Source: Amblyornis subalaris
Taxonomy: Eukaryota; Chordata; Aves; Passeriformes; Ptilonorhynchidae
Assembly: GCA_018881555.1 (NCBI GenBank)
Contig: JACAXG010000012.1
Span: 5,568,087-5,632,086, forward strand
Length of the DNA stretch: 64,000 nucleotides
Direction of reading: 5' to 3'
How positions within the stretch are numbered: position 1 is the stretch's first letter; each line of letters starts with the position of its first letter. A program made the translations under genes and the position numbers. This document shows positions 51,673 through 61,799 of the stretch, one piece after another. Below the pieces are notes generated by a model, which saw only the letters and a program-made list of their open reading frames with translations, was not told the origin of the DNA and made no database searches.

Positions 51673-52454
51673 ATCTCACATGTACTCACTGCTCCTATAT
51701 ATGTAAAAAAAATAGCATGAGTTACACAGGTGCAGCAAGCATCCTCCAGGAATATTTGTGAAAAATTATCTTTACAAAAACCAGATTTTTTTAAACATGT
51801 TTTCTGGTATTGTCTGAGTACATATTCCTAGCCAGGAGTGATTCCTTGCCATTTCTGTAGGACCTGGGCTCATTCACTGCTCATTCTACTGTGGACCACA
51901 GTCATTTCTGGTCATTATGTACTGCACAGCTACTTTACTGTAATTCATGTCTTTTCAAATGATTTAGGTATTTTCTGCTTTGATCTCAACTGGTATATTA
52001 CTTAACTTTGCTCATTATTTCTTACAACATGCTTCATGCCTGTAAATTCTATATTCCTGAGAAATGCCTGTATTGAGAATTTCATAGTACAAAGTTAAGA
52101 CTGAAATACTCCAAGCACGTGTTAAGGGATCTTCAGCTTACTACTGTCAAAAGGCAGTGCAACTGAAAGCATGTGTTTTCTTTAATCTTCCTAAAACATA
52201 TGTAACATTTAGAAATGTTTTAAAACTGTGGGAACCATTTTTCTAACTATAACCATTGCTTACTATTCCAATAACTTACAGTGGTCAAAAAACCCAGAGA
52301 TAATGCCTTATCCCAAATATTTATTATCTAAACAATACAATAGATAAAGAAACAAGAGCCAGTAATTCTGTGAATATCAGAGTCCACTTTCTATTGGAGT
52401 TGCAAATTATGACTGATTCATTCTGATTTTCAATAATATTAACAATATACTGTA

Positions 52455-52575
52455 AGTTCACTTTTTATGGGATACCAAAGAATACACACAGGAGAAAAAT
52501 AATTTCAAGGCTACACCTGTGGGAAAACCCAAAACTAAACTTGGCTTATGGAGAATCCACAGAGGAGAGAAATCT
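52455..52575 (+). pseudogene. Decayed C2H2 zinc-finger segment (KRAB/ZNF-type array relic)
   Basis: C2H2 arrays use 28-residue repeats joined by an H-TGEKP linker and bind DNA in the nucleus. Here plus-strand codons from 52455 read S-S-L-F-M-G-Y-Q-R-I-H-T-G-E-K (linker K at 52497-52499), aligning with the family pattern S-S-D-L-I-K-H-Q-R-I-H-T-G-E-K with the first zinc-binding His changed to Tyr. The second Cys of the next finger lies exactly where expected (TGT at 52518, followed by GGG AAA = C-G-K), while the first Cys codon reads GGC and the linker Pro position is a stop (TAA, 52500). A second linker R-I-H-R-G-E-K starts at 52552. It lies 73 bp after the first R rather than 84 bp, an 11-bp net deletion that shifts the frame. 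No further fingers are recognisable. It may be a dead retrocopy or a remnant exon of a lost ZNF gene. An open minus-strand frame of 96 codons overlaps it and is taken as a shadow. Confidence 0.7.
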
Positions 52576-52609
52576 AGACTAAGAATATAATCTCTGTAAT
52601 ACCCGTAAT

Positions 52610-54790
52610 CGAGTCCCACAGGTCTCTGCACGGATTTTCTACTGTCTAGTGAAAATAAACTCAAGCTGCATTCTTTCTTTTCGGATGAATACAAAATAAA
52701 CTCCTTTTCTTCTGTGTGACCATCTTCTTTGATAAAACTTAAAGACACTTTAAATCCTTTACTCCTCTTCCAAGTTTTGCCAAAGGCTTAAAATGCATTT
52801 GTACAGTACAACCACAGACATTTTGTTTCCACAAGAAACCAGTCCTAAAACTAGATGAAAGAAGCACTAACAAGGAACAGTTGGTTTATTATGGTGAAAG
52901 GTGACACAGCTGGACAAGCAGGCATTCAAATGGGAAGAGCTGATCTGGAATGAAAGGCCAAGTGAGGCAGTGAGGTGGATGGCCAACCTGAACAAATGAG
53001 AACTTAAGGACATGAAAGCAGACAAATGCAAAGAGAGAGAAAGATGAGAGAAAATCAGAAAAGAGAAAGAGAAATAAATAGAGAATGGATGAGAATATGG
53101 AGGTTAAAAACTAGCTTTTTGTGGAGTAAAGATTGACACTACTTAACAAGTAGACCCTCTGGAAGATATCATCTCAAATTACTTGCAAGAACATTCATTC
53201 ATTTTCACACAAATTATGGGAGGAAAAAGAGAGGGGCATCTCAGAGGAGATGTTATCCACTCAGTCCTTCCACTTCTTTGAGGAAACAGCATCTGCTCAA
53301 TACTCCCAAGGCAAGGAAGTGAAAACTAGCTTTATATAACAGCTGCAGATGTAGACTGCCAGGAAGTCAAAGTAGTTCGTTGCTTCTTCAAGAGTCTAAA
53401 AATTCACAGTTCCTGTGATCCACTGGAAGCTTGTTGGGGGCTGTAACAAACAGTTTGAAGAACTCTCCTGTGGAGAATATCAATTGTGGGAGCATAGAAG
53501 AATGATGCAAGCAATGGAACCTACAAAAGGGAAAAGATCTATATATTCCAGATGACATAAGAGATGGTAGTGATCAGAGGCTCTGGATGTCATTGATATT
53601 CTCCAAGATGGAGCAGAGAGGGCAAAAAGAAAGAATGTTGCATACTGAAACTGCAAGAATGAGAAGCTGTTCAGAATAGATATTTGAATGATGTTGGAAA
53701 ATAATCTTCAGTAAAAGAAGGCTCATGGCCCAGGATTGCCTTGGGAAAGAGGTCATGGTGAGAGAAGTTATGGAGCTCTGTGACAGCTAATGTGTAACTA
53801 ATAATCAGTAGATGCATGTAGTCACTGACACCATAACTGGTTTGGAAATGTTATAAAAATGGGAATAATTGTAAAGATTGCAATTAACCTGATCCGAGGA
53901 TGAGAAGGTCTTTGGTTTTATTTAGTAATTTATTGTGAGTTTAATGTTAATTTAAAACCTAAAAATGCAACTGAGTGATTTTAATCCTTTCTCGACATTG
54001 GTTTAATGAGGGCCAGACCATCTCATCAGCTCTGTACCATCCTTTTTTTTAAGAGCGTAGTGCTGAACATGATGTAAAAGCAATCGTCTCCATAACTGCC
54101 CATGCCCACCATGCTCTTCACAACCATGTCACTGGTGCAAATCTCATCCTGCATAACTGTGGAAAGGCAGACATCTAGAGAGGGGCATAAGGGCTACAGT
54201 TCTATTTGCATCACCTACCCCTACAGAGCTGAGATCTCTCCATTTCTCTATTGCATCTTTTCCAGAAAAAATGCCATCGTTTGACCTTCCCTGTAACAGC
54301 AACAGTTGAACAGTCCTCTCTTTTGGTGGCAGGAAAAGTACATGGTATGGAGGGAAGAGGCAAGGTTGGCATCTCATTTTCAGCTCTTGCAAAGAAATCA
54401 GCTCTTTCCTTCAAAAGAAAATGTCAATTTTATTTCCAGAGAACAGTCCCACAAGGAGCCTGAGCAGTCTCTGAGGCTTGACTGTGCTTCATGGAAGTAG
54501 AGAGGGAGGGACAAACACCACAGCATACACGAGTGTGCATTAGCAGTGCTCCTCTGCCTTAAAATTAGATGTGTTTCACAACGACCCTGACTTCTCCTAA
54601 TTTTTAAAGCTGATCCTTTTCCAAGAAATTCTGAATTGACAGTACCTGTTTTTTAAATTAATTTGGCTAGATTATATAGCCATGGAAAAGACAGCCCAGA
54701 AGACAGAGGCTATTCTGTATTTCCAACTAGTGGTCTCAATAAGCCTTAACGATATGCACTGATTAATGCTTCCACGGACTCTGAAACGTA
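52610..54790. other. Unique non-coding DNA, no gene seen
   Basis: No recognised repeat. A purine-rich tract occupies 53030-53093 (listed). Overlapping frames of 60-82 codons at 54100-54500 lie on both strands and are not recognised. A poly-T run lies near 54043. Confidence 0.6.
53030..53093. repeat. Purine-rich (GA)n-like tract
   Basis: About 64 bp made almost entirely of A and G (AAAGAGAGAGAAAGATGAGAG ... AAAGAGAAAGAGAAATAAATAG). Low-complexity sequence that may be slippage-prone or form non-B structures. Confidence 0.8.
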
Positions 54791-54798
54791 AAGAGGAA

Positions 54799-54852
54799 CA
54801 ATTCTCATTTTACAGATGAGGGAACTCAGACACAGAATGGTTCTGTGAGTGC
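54799..54852 (-). repeat. MIR/L2-type fragment, reverse orientation
   Basis: CAATTCTCATTTTACAGATGAGGGAACTCAGACACAGAATGGTTCTGTGAG is the reverse complement of the conserved MIR/L2 segment. It matches ATTATCCCCATTTTACAGATGAGGAAACTGAGGCACAGAGAGGTTAAGTGAC with few changes over 50 bp. Confidence 0.7.
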
Positions 54853-54859
54853 TGGGGTC

Positions 54860-56200
54860 AGCGTGTTGCAATGCTATCTATCTCATCTGTCAATCTCTGT
54901 TGCCCTTTCCCACAGTATATGATCTTTACTCCCAAATTAATAACCAACATTACAACGGGCCACAATCCTAAATTCACTCTTTCCTTTCCCCAGACAGGGT
55001 TTACCTGACTTATTTCCTTTTCTCAGTCTCCATTCTGACCTTTTCTGCTTTACTTTTTTTTCATTGATGCTTTAAGCCGAGTACATCGTGGGGATAGCAG
55101 GACTAAAATAACATGTTATACTTTACCCTGAAGGCTTTGAACGTTGTGATCATTCTTACCTGTTTCAGCAAGGGGCTCAGAAATCTTCTATGTCCTCTAC
55201 TGTCACAAGACTTAGCCTTGAGTTTAGGAGAAACACTGTTCATAATGTAAAGCAGATGGCAGGAGAGAACATTGTCTGAAAATAGGCTGTTCCAGGTAGT
55301 GACTAGAAAACAAAGCTTTTAAATTGACTAATGATATTCTGAAACTGACCCAAATTCTGTGCAGGGCCAGCCCACAGAGGGAAGCAAACCTCCTAGATTC
55401 CAGGCAGCAGGGTAACTATTAGTGAACAGGTACACCTGAAGATAGAATAGAAATCTCCCCTTTCTAATGCTTGGCAGAAAAGGGATATTTATTTGTGAGT
55501 TGGAAGTTCTGTTGTATGGGGAAATTTTTCTAACTTGAGCACAGTTCTGAACAAAATACAAGTTTGCTTCTTCAGATATGATCTTGACAATCTTGCAGCG
55601 CCTTTGCCAGGTGCTGAAGCATCCTGTAGCAAAGCTGGANGGGCATCACCCCAAATCACAAGTAGGCATATCGTACATTTCTAGGGAGTGCCTTTTCCCA
55701 GAAATCTGTCAACTTCTTTGAAGGATATTAAGTCCTGTGACTGCTGCATGGTTACCACCCACCAAAGAAGGTTGACCTATTCTGGTAAATATGCTCAGGT
55801 CTCCTTACAGTACAGTCCTTCCACATTCACTGCATTCAGCCCAGTGTGAGAAATTAATCCACAGCCTCAAAATACTACAGAAAGATGAATTTCAGACTGT
55901 GGAAACCTCAGTGACAGAGGTTTTATGAAAGTTTATCTACAAGTATTACAAGACCTGCAAAACATGTCACAAACTGGATTTGCTTTATTCCTGTTGTGTC
56001 TGACAATACTGGAAAGAAAACGGAGGAAGAAAAGTGAAATATTTTTACAAGTGGTATTCACCTGCAGAAGGCTCCACATTCTCAAAAAAAGTGGGTGATT
56101 TTTTCTTTAGCAGATGCTTTAATGTACTTGAGTTGAAAGATTTTCAATTTGAGGGCAGACTTACCACAAGGTAGGTGAGCAACTTCATTTTTTGGGCCAC
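54860..56200. other. Unique non-coding DNA, no gene seen
   Basis: Frames up to 77 codons, unrecognised. An N lies at 55640. No repeat or RNA gene was recognised. Confidence 0.6.
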
Positions 56201-56303
56201 AGATGTATTTGTAATTGAGTTTGTGATGTGACCAGCATGTCGCCCTGGGTTTTGCAGTTCCTCAATGTTTTTCACTTCTGTAACAGAGTTCCCATGCATT
56301 TTC

Positions 56304-56347
56304 TGTAAACATAGCCATGTTTTGCTAACCGTATTTTATTGTTTACA
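56304..56347. repeat. Inverted TGTAAACA/TGTTTACA pair
   Basis: TGTAAACA (56304-56311) and TGTTTACA (56340-56347) are exact reverse complements, 28 bp apart. Both are forkhead-type (TGTTTAC) binding words. They lie immediately upstream of the LTR-like segment. Confidence 0.75.
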
Positions 56348-56355
56348 TTTCATCC

Positions 56356-56553
56356 TGCTAGGCGGAGACGTTTAATAGATTTTTCCTTTGACCAGTGTGA
56401 TTGAGAGGTGGTAACCTCACCCTCCAATCCACCAAGAGGTGGTTTCTAAGAACATATAAATAAACGAGCTCAGAGTCGTCCTGCCCCTTCTTACTCCTTC
56501 TTGACAGAGCTGAGTCTGTGTAGTTCTTTTCGTGTCCAAGTACGACACTAGCA
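56356..56553 (+). mobile_element. LTR-like promoter segment (possible solo LTR or LTR fragment)
   Basis: A ~200-bp stretch, CpG-richer than its surroundings (about six CpG), begins TGCTAG and ends CTAGCA, an inverted TG...CA terminus typical of LTRs. It contains ATATAAATAAACG at about 56453, which combines a TATA box and an AATAAA polyadenylation signal. A pyrimidine-rich U5-like part follows (CCCCTTCTTACTCCTTCTTG). No gag/pol, primer-binding site or polypurine tract is seen nearby, and a convincing target-site duplication was not found. The true boundaries could lie further upstream. Avian ERVs leave many solo LTRs, so this is plausible but unproven. Confidence 0.4.
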
Positions 56554-56719
56554 TATGCCAAAGTGGTTACCTAAATGACAATCATGTGACTGACTGGACA
56601 GATGATTTGGNAATGTCTGAGTACAATCTCTGTGAATAACAAAGTGCCTTAGGAAACGAGCTTCACCAGCATGTAAAACCTACAAGCACCAATCCCGGGA
56701 ACCCTGTCTTGTGGTGAGA

Positions 56720-56740
56720 TCTGAGCTTGAAGGTAAGTAT
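56720..56740 (+). promoter_or_regulatory. Splice-donor-like site downstream of the LTR-like segment
   Basis: TTGAAG|GTAAGTAT matches the vertebrate 5' splice-site consensus (intron GT at 56733-56734). It lies about 250 bp after the TATAAATA of the LTR-like segment on the same strand, a geometry that would fit a short LTR-driven first exon. No acceptor was paired with it. Confidence 0.25.
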
Positions 56741-56744
56741 ATTT

Positions 56745-59700
56745 AAATGATACTACTTCAATTTTAGCACTTGTGGTTGAACAGTATAGCTTACCTTCTC
56801 TCCTTGATGTTTNGAACAGCCCAGTGCACTGACTTCAGCTGGCTGGCACCATCTCATNTGATTTTTTTAATGAAGGCCACAAAAGCTGTAGATCAGCTCT
56901 GAGGTGAAAATTCATCAGCTCTGCATCTTGCACTCAACAAACATGAGTTTTCTGTTAAAAAAGTACAAAACAAAACAGCTATAATTAATTCACCTTCAGA
57001 GTATTTATTCACCTTTGTAGGGTTTTTTCGTATCAATGTATAGCAAAGGACAATGCTAATGGAGGTCTGGATATCTGAACACTGTGGGGTGGTACAGAGG
57101 TGCTTTCTCCCACTTGTTTCTCACTTTTGCTTTTTTACAGGGGGCAGAATCACAGATTATCACTTGTTAGCCCTGAGTCTCAGCACAAAATCTCTCCCTA
57201 TTCTGCTGGATATCACTTGTATGAACCACACCTTTTGGTAGTTCAGAATGACCCCACCAAATAGCTTAGTAGTTGCTTAGAAATAATGCAAAGAAAAGAA
57301 GTTGCTTTGCACTTTTAAAACTTTTTCCATGTACATGTCTANTTGTTGGATAGAATTCTGTGAAAGATAAATTTGTGAATGTAAAGACTGACTTGACTGC
57401 TTCCTTGGTACAATAAACCAGTGAAAAATAATGTATAATTAGAAAGTTTTGTTTGTTTCAGGATTTCTTAATTGAGAAAGATCTCAAACAAGTGTTTTAG
57501 ACAAAGCTATATTAGCACCATAATACTTCAATATTAAGATTGAGAAAGATAAGTAAAAAAAAAAAATCTATTTTTTCTGGAGACTTAAAATGCACATTGC
57601 AAAATTATTAAATGGATATGCTGATACTTCTGAATAACTGAACCATTTTGATTCTACATCTCCTTTACCCTTGATTTGATGTTGAGACAGTTAAGTACCA
57701 CATCAATATATCAGATATCTACATATTGGATATTAGGAGATATCATATGTAAAACATTGATGGGAGTTAACCAGCTTTTTCAAAACAATCTGGCCATCCG
57801 TTTATATGTAGGAATTTAAACACTTAACTTTAAATACCCGTGTCCCAGTTCAACACTAAATTAGATTAATTTGATTCCATTGACCAAGATGTTCCCTACC
57901 TTAAAATTTCCACCAGTAGGATTGATACAGTCTACTAGCAAGAACATTACTATTTAAAATCATGATCAGCCTGACAGCAAAGGCCAGAAGTTCATTCTCA
58001 CACATAGCTGAAAGAGAGACAAAAATAAGCAGACCTCAGGAATAATGATCTCCATTTAGCTAATTAATTAAAACAACGTAAGGTAACTTAGGAATAAGAA
58101 TACCCCTGAGAGATTTTTTCATGGCTTTCAAGATCATGGATACAGTACAAAGTAAAGTCATCTTTTGATGTTAGATGAGTGAAGCAGCTTCATTGGCATA
58201 TTTTTTTCTGCTGTTTTGAAGTTAGCACCATGTTCTTATTTGTTCTGTCATAGCACAGTCCTCTCTATTTTTATTTAACCAAAAAGCACTCTTAAAACCA
58301 CAGTATGTTAATATTCACATTAAATATTACTGAAAACATAATAAAATGGTAGCAAATTATAACTGTCAGAAATTCAAGTATGAATAGGCAATACTATAGT
58401 TAGTCTGATCCAAGCAAACCTGGCACGAACTAAGCTTGCATTTCCTACACTTTCTCACCAGTGTTGCACAGAACACAGGAGCATCATTTCAGCTCAACTC
58501 CAGTTGCAGACACTAAAACACTTTAAACTTAGGCTTTAACTGACATTTTCATTGTGCTAATTATACTTTAAACTTCCAGCTCAAGCTGCTGCCCTACTGT
58601 GCCACCTTCATGAACAGCATTTTCCGTGATACACAAGTGCAGTCATACACGTCTACTACCTGAAGAGATGGAGTAGGTTAATTTACATATTTATTAAACA
58701 TTGTAAGTAAAAGCATGCACTGCAGTGCCACACTGCATTGTGAAGGAGGGCTCCAGTAGCAAATGGGATTACTGCACTGGAAAACACACAACAGTCAGTC
58801 TGTTGACATACGTGTGAATAAAGGTAGGGAAATTACACAATGGGTATTTAAGACAAAAAATATTGAGAAATATCTTCATTCAGCAGTGCAGCAGTGCTCT
58901 GAAGGGGCATGGAGAACATCCTTGATCTCTCATTCTCTGCTGGGAATGAAGCAGAAACAGCACAGTGGCTGGCCAGGAAGGACACTCATCCATCAGCTGC
59001 TACCCAGCTAGCCTAGCAGCAATGAGGTACTCCAGAGAGAGCCTGGTTCAGTTCTCGCTTGGAAAGAGGATGCTGCTCCAAAGTGTAAAACGGAAATTCT
59101 CATTATAAAAAGAAACAAAAGCTCAAAGAAGAGTTTGTTGTTGAAACTGTGGGACAAGACTAAAATCAGACTGGTCTCACACCTGCTAATCATAACATCT
59201 TTCCTGTGCAAAGATTTCTGGCTGGTGATATTAAAAGAACTACTTGAAGATAGTCACATCTTGACATCACACAGATGGGGGTGATAAAAATGCCTGTGAC
59301 ACTAAAAGCAGCTCATTTTTAAGTTTGCACCACTTCACCACTCAAATACTTCAGAGAAACATTTCAACATGCTGAATGACAAACAGAAGGCTTCCACTTG
59401 CCCTGAGGATCCAATCCTTTCTTACTCTTNAGTTTTGCCAGTGTATTTCCACGGTCTGACTTTCAATCCTAGGAGGCTCTAGCTGCAATTATTTAAGACC
59501 TCACCACTCAGGCTCTCTGCTTGCATGCGACTGCTCCAGCACAGGGGGTAACAGATCAAATATGNGGAAAGTCTTTAGCTAGGGCTGTCCTCCCCCCTCA
59601 GCGCTCACCACCACCGTGGGTGGAGATCCGTTCTCCTGCTGCAACCACTATGGGAACAAGTCCCACTGACCAGGGCACAAAAAAACCTGCTGGGAGTTGC

Positions 59701-59755
59701 AATACCTTCTCCTGTTGTAGAGACTGCCCAGCATGCTCAAGAGCCAGGGCTGTGG
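56745..59755. other. Unique non-coding DNA, no gene seen
   Basis: AT-rich, becoming GC-richer from about 59420. Ns lie near 56813, 56858, 57342, 59429 and 59565. An A12 run lies near 57557. Frames of up to 92 codons are unrecognised. No repeat was identified. Confidence 0.6.
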
Positions 59756-59758
59756 AAG

Positions 59759-59790
59759 ATCAGCCCTGCCCAGTGATTTGCAGGGCTGAT
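59759..59790 (+). repeat. Perfect 11-bp hairpin with 10-nt loop
   Basis: ATCAGCCCTGC (59759-59769) and GCAGGGCTGAT (59780-59790) are exact reverse complements. Outward pairing continues weakly (G-U, A-U, then after one mismatch G-U, G-C, U-A), giving a stem of roughly 16-18 pairs. It might be a structured RNA or a miRNA-like hairpin, but the loop-proximal geometry is short for a microRNA precursor and no family is recognised. It overlaps the overlapping frames at 59521-59993. Confidence 0.6.
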
Positions 59791-60159
59791 TTATCATGAT
59801 AGGGCCTTGACTTGTCTTTCCTGTCCCTTTGTGGGATGTTAGGGCTCCTGTAGCAGGAAGGGAGTGGATAAATGCAGATAATAATGTTCCTAGACAAAAA
59901 GCAAGATGCCACAAAGCTACTCCACAGGAGTCTTTGGTAATCCTGATCTTCATACACTAAAAAAGGTATCGCTTCTTTATTGCAAAACAGCATCAGTCTG
60001 GTCTTTATCCAGTGCAGACATGATAATGGGAAACATGTATGGGCCTTACCCTATAATTAGGGTGCATTCAGAAGTTGCCCTGGCTTTCCAGGCAGGCAAA
60101 TGTAAAGCACAGTGACTCATCACTAGAAGGTGTGACTGCTCACAGGGAGTTTGTAAGAT

Positions 60160-60660
60160 TTTCTTTAAATGCTGATAGGTTCTTTCTTCGACGAGATGTC
60201 AGAATTTGAAGAGCTTAATGGGGACTGAAGTGTCAAAATGCTGATAAGCCAGATAAAGCTATTTGTGCCAATTGTCACCAGCCATAAAGGTGATGAAGGA
60301 AATCTTTTACCCACCTAACCCCAGGGAAATAAATAGGTTAGTCAGACTGAAGCAGTAAGGAGCTGTCCAGGATCCTCTTTCTTAATAACACACTCAGGAT
60401 GGGCCAATTTAGTCATGTAAATTTTAATTATTACTTTTTTATAAAAACCGCCATCAGCTTATGAATAATGTCTGCCTCATGTGTATCTTTCTTTCTGACC
60501 TCAGCTTGGTCAAGTGAATTTGACTTTATAATTATCTTGCCTTCCTTCGGCTGGCATGAATGAGGATATCAGCTCGATTACTACCAGCCTATTAACTTTC
60601 TGCTTTCACTCAAACTTTGGTCTTTTGGAGCCAGAGCTTTTGTGCAGCAGAAGGTTTCCA
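60160..60660. promoter_or_regulatory. Candidate conserved non-coding block (unverified)
   Basis: A repeat-free, high-complexity stretch with GATAAGCCAGATAAAGC (two GATAA cores), GCCAATTGTCACCAGCC, TTTAATTATTAC, TTTATAATTATC and CAGCTCGATTAC. It includes paired GATA and homeobox-like words and no open frame. It resembles vertebrate enhancers in texture, but conservation is not testable here. Confidence 0.3.
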
Positions 60661-60669
60661 ATCTAAGCA

Positions 60670-61715
60670 GCCTGTAGATAGCATTAAGACATATGCTTGT
60701 GTATAGACTTACAAATAATTCAGTCTGAGATGGTTTACGGGTGGAATATCTCTATTGATATCAGGGAAATGTGAATTTTACCAGGCCTTCAATATTATTC
60801 TCCACAACTTTCATAGCAGATTATCACACACTCCAAGAATGACAATACTATGTTACTGCACCCTGTATTCAGAAAAGGAGCAGATTTCATACTGAAAATT
60901 TTAAAAAAATGCTGGTCTGCCACAGTTGTGTCTGTAGAGCCATGGTGTCCCTAACTTATGATTTCCACACGATACTGCTGAATATATACCACAAAATCAT
61001 TTTATGCAATTTATGAAGTTGCTCATAGACCTATTGTTCTCACACTTTGGTAAGGTAAAAATCTGCCAGTATTTACATTTTATTCTACCGTAGTCAAACA
61101 TTCAAGACATTGTACTAAAAATGAAACACATAAAAGCAAATGAAACTACACATATCTATACAACAAGGGGAAATTTACAATTAAAATTTCAAGGGAAGAA
61201 AATCCTCTTACTTGCAGATGAAATAATGCTTATTTATTCAGGGAAACATCCTTATGAAATATGAATTACTATTGTCCAGTAGCCAAGACCAATCCCACCT
61301 GAATTTTCTCTCATTGTTCTTGTTTTTGCTAAAGCTTTCCAAGTAAAATGAAAATTATAGAGATTAAAAGCTGGTGAATACAAGCTGCTTTCAACAAAAA
61401 ATAAAGTATGGATTTTTTTAAAGCACTGATACTCATTTGACATGCACAGACACTGGATTCATATGAATGACTATAGGAACTCCAAAGGAGCCACTATGTT
61501 TTTTTCTTGCATCAATAATCTACACACAAAGAATCTACACTGTAATAAAAACATTTCCACATGACATTGTTCTTCGAAAACATCCATTTACCTGTTATAT
61601 TTTTAAGTACTTAACGCTAATCTGCCCATTAAAAACCAGTACTTAACTGACCATTTAGTCTTTTAGTGTGTAAAATACAACTGTCAGATACAATGTATAC
61701 CAAAAGAGTAGGATT
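60670..61715. other. Unique AT-rich non-coding DNA
   Basis: No gene, RNA or recognised repeat. Confidence 0.6.
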
Positions 61716-61719
61716 TACT

Positions 61720-61792
61720 GTCTACTTCACAGGATTTTGATGAAGATTAATTAATATCTGTAGTGCTTTAGTGAATGGTAAGTATTTTTCTA
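61720..61792 (+). repeat. MIR/L2-type 3' tail fragment
   Basis: CTACTTCACAGGATTTTGATGAAGATTAATTAATATCTGTAGTGCTTTAGTGAATGGTAAG follows the MIR/L2 tail order CTACCTCATAGGGTTGTTGTGAGGATTAAATGAGTTAATA...GTAAAGTGCTTTG...AGTAAG. The order is conserved. Divergence is considerable. Confidence 0.45.
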
Positions 61793-61799
61793 TGGATTT

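Larger units (their letters stand above)
50685..52450. other. Unique non-coding DNA, no gene seen
   Basis: AT-rich with short unrecognised frames. It includes a GT/CA-rich tract at 51628-51672 and a spaced 12-bp direct repeat at 51438-51469 (both listed). An N lies at 50706. Confidence 0.6.

Noticed and set aside
52458..52748. 96-codon minus-strand open frame containing HTEEKEF
   Set aside because: It is antisense to the zinc-finger relic. The plus strand carries the specific linker, CGK spacing and second linker, so the minus frame is a shadow.
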